Assembly (NCBI RefSeq): GCF_003284935.1
Contig: NZ_QMEV01000009.1
Coordinates: 1-64,000, forward strand
From: Mycobacterium colombiense
Lineage (GTDB): Bacteria; Actinomycetota; Actinomycetes; Mycobacteriales; Mycobacteriaceae
Length of the DNA stretch: 64,000 nt
Reading direction: 5' to 3'
Shown: positions 60,725-64,000 of the stretch, in pieces
How the letters are laid out: every line of letters starts with the position of its first letter
Position numbering within the stretch: the stretch's first letter is position 1
Made by a program: the position numbers and the translations under genes
Notes under the pieces: model-generated
What the model was told of the DNA's origin: nothing
Database searches by the model: none
Seen by the model: only the letters and a program-made list of their open reading frames with translations

Positions 60725-62706
60725 GCCGGGTGCAGGCTCACGGGAATGCCGGAGTAGCGCACCATGCCGGTCACCACGTCGATGTCGTCCTTGTTGGTCA
60801 GGCGGTTGACGTTGGCGACGTGGTGGCCGTGCGGGATCGACACCGCTCCGCGCCGGATCGAGTCGTCGACCTTCGCGATGCCGGTCAGTTCTCCGCTCGC
60901 GCTGCGCACCGTCACCTTCTGTCCACTGATGACCCCCGCCGCCGCGCCATCATCGGGGTGGATGAGGATTTCGGGCGCCTCGCCGAGAAAGTCCAGCTGT
61001 CCGTTGAGCTTTCGACGCTGCCGGCGCGGCACCATCACCAGCGGTGCGGGTGGTTCCAGCGCCGTGAGCTGGTCGACCAGCAGCGGCGGCGCCAGCCGCC
61101 AGCCCCCCATCCGCTCAACATGTTCGTCGACCCAGGCCGCCGGGAGCTCGCGCGGGGCCTCGGCCCAACCCACGGCCGCCACCTTGTCGAAACCCGTTCG
61201 GGCACCGGCCAACAGGACGGACAGCACGTCGTCGTCGGTGCTGGTGTCGGGGTCCCCGAGGGTGCCGAGGTCGTAGCCGAGCCGGCGGCCGAGTTCGGCG
61301 AACACCCACCACATCGAGCGCCGTTCGCCGACCGGGGCCACGACGGCCGGGCTGTATTGCACCGACACATGCGAACTGAGGATGTCGTGGATGGTGATGT
61401 CGGGCCGCTCCAGCGGGTCCTTGGTGGGCAGGACGTGGGTGGCCAGCTCGGTGGTCTCGTTGTTGATGATCTCGGTGGTGGCGAACACCTCGAGGTTTTG
61501 CAGCGCCGGAATCAGCTTGCCGGTCTCAGGGAACGAGGTGACGAGGCTGCCGCCGACGTTGATCAGGGCGCGGATGTTGCCGGCGGCGATCTCGTCGGGC
61601 AGCACGGCGCACGGCCACTCGTTGATGAAGGCCTGCGCCTCGGGGCGGCTGCGCGGGCCGGGACCGAAGGCGCCCTCGATCGGCGTGACGGGCAGGAATT
61701 CGCCGAAAGTTTCTAGCTGGTAAGCGAATCCGGGATGAAACCAGGTTCCGCCGGGCCGGTTCATCGCACCGGTGAGGATCATCAGCACCCACGCGAGCCA
61801 CTGTGTGACGTTGGCGCGCTCGGCCGTCATCGTGACCCCGGTGCCGGTTTCCACCGCGACGCACTTGGCGGCGCGCACCGCCTCGCACAGCCGGGCCAGA
61901 TCGGCCTCGGCGACGTCGGCGAGCCGTGCGGTGTGCTCGAGCGTGAACGGCTGCACCGCGGCGGACAGCGCGTCGATTCCCTGCACCGGCACATCGGACT
62001 TCACTCCGTCGCGCAGGATTTCGCGAACCAGGTAGGCGAGCACCGCGTGGTCGGTGCTGGGCCGCGCTGCCAGATGCGCGGTGGCCAGCCGCGCGGTCTC
62101 GGTGCGGCGTGGGTCGATCACCCACACCTGACCGCGCCGGGCGATGTCGCGCACCGTGCCGGTCGGATTGGGCATCGAGATCGCATGGCCATGCGACACA
62201 ACGGGATTGACGCCGACGAGCAAGAGGAAGTCGACGTTGTCCAGGTCGGTTCGGCCGGACAGCCCCATGAATCCGCCGACCAGATCCGAGACCAGGGGTT
62301 TGGCGGTGCCGTCGATGGTCAGCGGGCTGAACTTGGCCGGTGTGCCGATAGCGGCATGCAGGGCCTCGGCCATCCGGAAGCCGGCGCTTTCCATGGTGGA
62401 GAAGTAGAACGCGACCGACGCCGGTCCGTGCCGGTCGATGATCTCCTTCAACCGGGTGCCCAGGTCGTCCAAACAGGCGTCCCAGGAGGCGTCCTGCAGG
62501 CGCCCGGCCACCCGCATCCGCGGACGCTCCAGCCGATCCGGGTGGTGATGCAGCTGTGGCAGGGCGCGACCCTTCGGGCAGGTATAGCCGTGCGAGAAGG
62601 GATGGTCCTGATCGCCGCGGACGCGGACCACCTCGTCGCCGTCGACGTCGACGAGGATGCCGCAGACCGAGGTGCAGACGCGGCAGAAGCTACGCACCGT
62701 TTGCAT
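60721..62706 (-). CDS. Molybdopterin-dependent oxidoreductase (formate dehydrogenase/nitrate reductase-like)
   Basis: Protein of 661 aa from ATG 62706. The N-terminal cysteines FCRVCTSVCGILVDVDG with a fourth in GYTCPKGRAL make a 4Fe-4S site. The molybdopterin-binding core has VAFYFSTMESAGFRMAEALH, VDFLLLVGVNPVVSHGHA and VIDPRRTETARLATAH. The C-terminal beta-barrel includes ILIHPDDGAAAGVISGQKVT and GVSIPHGH-like AVSIPHGHHVANVNRLTN. No twin-arginine signal is present, so it is cytoplasmic. The substrate is not deducible. No partner subunits are adjacent. Confidence 0.87.
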   Translation of the reverse strand: MQTVRSFCRVCTSVCGILVDVDGDEVVRVRGDQDHPFSHGYTCPKGRALPQLHHHPDRLERPRMRVAGRLQDASWDACLDDLGTRLKEIIDRHGPASVAFYFSTMESAGFRMAEALHAAIGTPAKFSPLTIDGTAKPLVSDLVGGFMGLSGRTDLDNVDFLLLVGVNPVVSHGHAISMPNPTGTVRDIARRGQVWVIDPRRTETARLATAHLAARPSTDHAVLAYLVREILRDGVKSDVPVQGIDALSAAVQPFTLEHTARLADVAEADLARLCEAVRAAKCVAVETGTGVTMTAERANVTQWLAWVLMILTGAMNRPGGTWFHPGFAYQLETFGEFLPVTPIEGAFGPGPRSRPEAQAFINEWPCAVLPDEIAAGNIRALINVGGSLVTSFPETGKLIPALQNLEVFATTEIINNETTELATHVLPTKDPLERPDITIHDILSSHVSVQYSPAVVAPVGERRSMWWVFAELGRRLGYDLGTLGDPDTSTDDDVLSVLLAGARTGFDKVAAVGWAEAPRELPAAWVDEHVERMGGWRLAPPLLVDQLTALEPPAPLVMVPRRQRRKLNGQLDFLGEAPEILIHPDDGAAAGVISGQKVTVRSASGELTGIAKVDDSIRRGAVSIPHGHHVANVNRLTNKDDIDVVTGMVRYSGIPVSLHPA

Positions 62707-62721
62707 AGTTCGATAACGTAC

Positions 62722-62760
62722 TCTCGCAATCCGAGAAGGCCTATCGCATTTTCGAGAATG
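62722..62760. promoter_or_regulatory. Palindromes upstream of the molybdopterin oxidoreductase
   Basis: TCTCG-CAATC-CGAGA (62722-62736) and the near-perfect 14-bp palindrome CATTTTCGAGAATG (62747-62760). Both share TCTCG/CGAGA halves and lie 16-54 bp upstream of the start, suggesting sites for one regulator. No regulator gene is adjacent. Confidence 0.4.
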
Positions 62761-62881
62761 GTTGTGCATTTTTGGCCAATGGCGCTCTCGGGGAAGCGCC
62801 CGCGGTTAGGTTTCGTGACCATCGGCTTCGGCCTGTACATGGTGCCGCAGGCCCTCGGCTTGTTCTAAGCGCGACCGAACG

Positions 62882-64000
62882 TCAGAACCAGGGCCCGGGG
62901 TAGTGGCCGTCCTGGTCTTGCACCATGACGATCTCCTTGCACTCGCCATTTGCGCCCGCCGCCGTCTCGCCGCGGCACACCAGCGTCCATCCCGAGATCC
63001 GCTCGAACGGCCGCAGCGTCCAGTTGGGTGCGACGGGATCGGTTGCGGGCAAGGCGATTACGGAGTGGGTCCCGTCGGCCCCGGTGAGGTAGAGGTGGTC
63101 TCCGAAGAACGCCAGTTTGGCGATCGACAGCTTCTTGGCGTCGTCTCGGCTCTTCTGGAAGTCCCACTGCTGGCTGCGTAGGTTCCAGACGCCGAAGCCG
63201 AATTGAGAGGTGTCCGAACCGTGGCCGTCGACGAACAGCTTCCCGTCGGACAGCGCGGCGGTCAGCCCACCGCCGGAAATCCGGTCGGAATCGCCGATCT
63301 TGATGATGGACTTGGAGTTGAGGTCATAGAACATCGTGGAGAGCCCCGGGGGGTTGGACCCATCCCAGTGCGTGAGCTTCACCAGTTTGTTTGGGCCGTC
63401 GGTCAATTCGGTGTCGACGGACTGGACGTCGTTGTCCTGAAAGATCGCTTCTCCGCTCGGCCGGCGCAGCTCGGCGCCAGACGGCTTGCCGGGTTCGGTG
63501 TTGCGCGCAAAGGCGAGCACGTCCTGCCAGACCCGGCCGGGCTGCGGATCGCTCCACAGCGTGGACAGGTCGCCGCCGGACAGCACGACGGTGCGGGGCG
63601 GCGACGCGGCGCCGTGACCGTCGGTGAAGGCGTTCAGCCAGGCCACGCCCGAGGAGGTCGAGGCCAGTCCCCAGTCCTTGGGCGCGGTGGGTTTCAGGTC
63701 GGGGCCGGGCGGCTGCAGTTCCTTGGTGGCGACCTGCCGGCCCGATGTGGAGTCGTAGACGTACGCGGTGATTTTGGTGGCTTCGGGCGCGGGCGGCTGC
63801 GCCGGCCCGGTGGTCGCGACGAGGTAGACGACGTTCATGGCGTCGGCGGCGCCGGTCAGCGCGCACATGGCCCCGGTGAGGTGTTCCCCGGCCGGGAGCG
63901 TGGGGATCGCGGGCGCGACGTATTGCCCGGTCTTCGGGTCGAAGATCTTCGGCCGGATGTCCTCGAGCGCCGATGTGGCGGCCGAGAATTTCTCCGGGCA
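62882..64000 (-). CDS. Exported beta-propeller-like protein, partial
   Basis: The frame is open through the right edge of the window, so the N-terminus is missing. About 372 residues are visible. They contain repeated strand patterns (ITAYVYDSTSGRQVATKELQ, TVVLSGGDLSTLWSDPQPG, ISGGGLTAALSDGKLFVDGH, FFGDHLYLTGADGTHSVIAL) that fit a beta-propeller, and paired cysteines (LTGAMCALTG; TLVCRGETAAGANGECKEIV). This looks like an exported mycobacterial protein or lipoprotein of unknown function. Only 175 bp separate it from the oxidoreductase start. Confidence 0.75.
   Translation of the reverse strand, partial: CPEKFSAATSALEDIRPKIFDPKTGQYVAPAIPTLPAGEHLTGAMCALTGAADAMNVVYLVATTGPAQPPAPEATKITAYVYDSTSGRQVATKELQPPGPDLKPTAPKDWGLASTSSGVAWLNAFTDGHGAASPPRTVVLSGGDLSTLWSDPQPGRVWQDVLAFARNTEPGKPSGAELRRPSGEAIFQDNDVQSVDTELTDGPNKLVKLTHWDGSNPPGLSTMFYDLNSKSIIKIGDSDRISGGGLTAALSDGKLFVDGHGSDTSQFGFGVWNLRSQQWDFQKSRDDAKKLSIAKLAFFGDHLYLTGADGTHSVIALPATDPVAPNWTLRPFERISGWTLVCRGETAAGANGECKEIVMVQDQDGHYPGPWF

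Noticed and set aside
1..64000. CRISPR array, rRNA genes or intact insertion sequences
   Set aside because: No regularly spaced short repeats, no rRNA sequence and no transposase with terminal repeats were seen; the only other recombinase is the serine recombinase at 41826-42482.

Overview
The window is high-GC actinobacterial chromosome and reads as a slow-growing Mycobacterium, most likely of the M. avium complex or a close relative. From 1 to about 27.7 kb the gene order matches the M. tuberculosis Rv0541c-Rv0566c segment from memory: membrane protein, menE, DUF3349 protein, pit transporter, glyoxalase, SDR, menB, fadD8, amidohydrolase, menC, bpoC, menD, mgtA, menG, DUF732 secreted protein, menJ, grcC1, htpX, gpsA, monooxygenase and yajQ. 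Species-specific additions are an aldo/keto reductase with a divergent TetR regulator, an extra SDR, a small XRE protein and a SulP transporter. The block is dominated by menaquinone synthesis: MenD, MenC, MenE and MenB build the naphthoate ring, MenG methylates it, GrcC1 probably makes the prenyl tail and MenJ reduces that tail.

At 27,774 lies an intact tRNA-Tyr gene. Its 3' 58 bp are repeated exactly at 51,742-51,799, and a tyrosine integrase sits directly against the tRNA. These repeats bound an integrated island of about 23.9 kb with visibly lower GC and mixed codon use. Its left end holds integrase, XRE repressor, a short divergent excisionase (59 codons), a primase-polymerase and a RepA-like helicase. 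No capsid, packaging, tail or lysis gene is recognisable, so it looks like a phage satellite or integrative element rather than a complete prophage.

The middle of the island (about 32.3-41.7 kb) carries poorly characterised cargo: a RusA-like protein between two copies of a ~135 bp repeat, a DUF2188 protein, a membrane-anchored protein, a DEDDh exonuclease-BRCT-zinc-ribbon fusion, a HEPN protein with an Ig-like C-terminus, a second HEPN-like gene broken by a frameshift, and a 518-residue protein with another RNxxH motif. This is the best candidate region for an undescribed anti-phage system. A serine recombinase and a possible truncated kinase start follow. From 42.9 to 46.5 kb there are seven small exported proteins or lipoproteins, several of the DUF732 type, and then three small genes, two of them regulators.

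The right end of the island (48.2-51.3 kb) carries a large protein and an overlapping lipoprotein gene. Just outside the attachment site (52.5-54.9 kb) is a second module of the same design. It shares the promoter and the first ~165 residues but has a different C-terminal domain, an alpha/beta hydrolase. This resembles toxin/immunity module swapping among ESX-type secreted proteins. The chromosome then resumes with a DMT transporter, a membrane protein, a secreted protein, a double-domain Lrp regulator with a divergent luciferase-like oxidoreductase, a GAF-EAL protein, a molybdopterin oxidoreductase and a partial exported protein running off the right edge.
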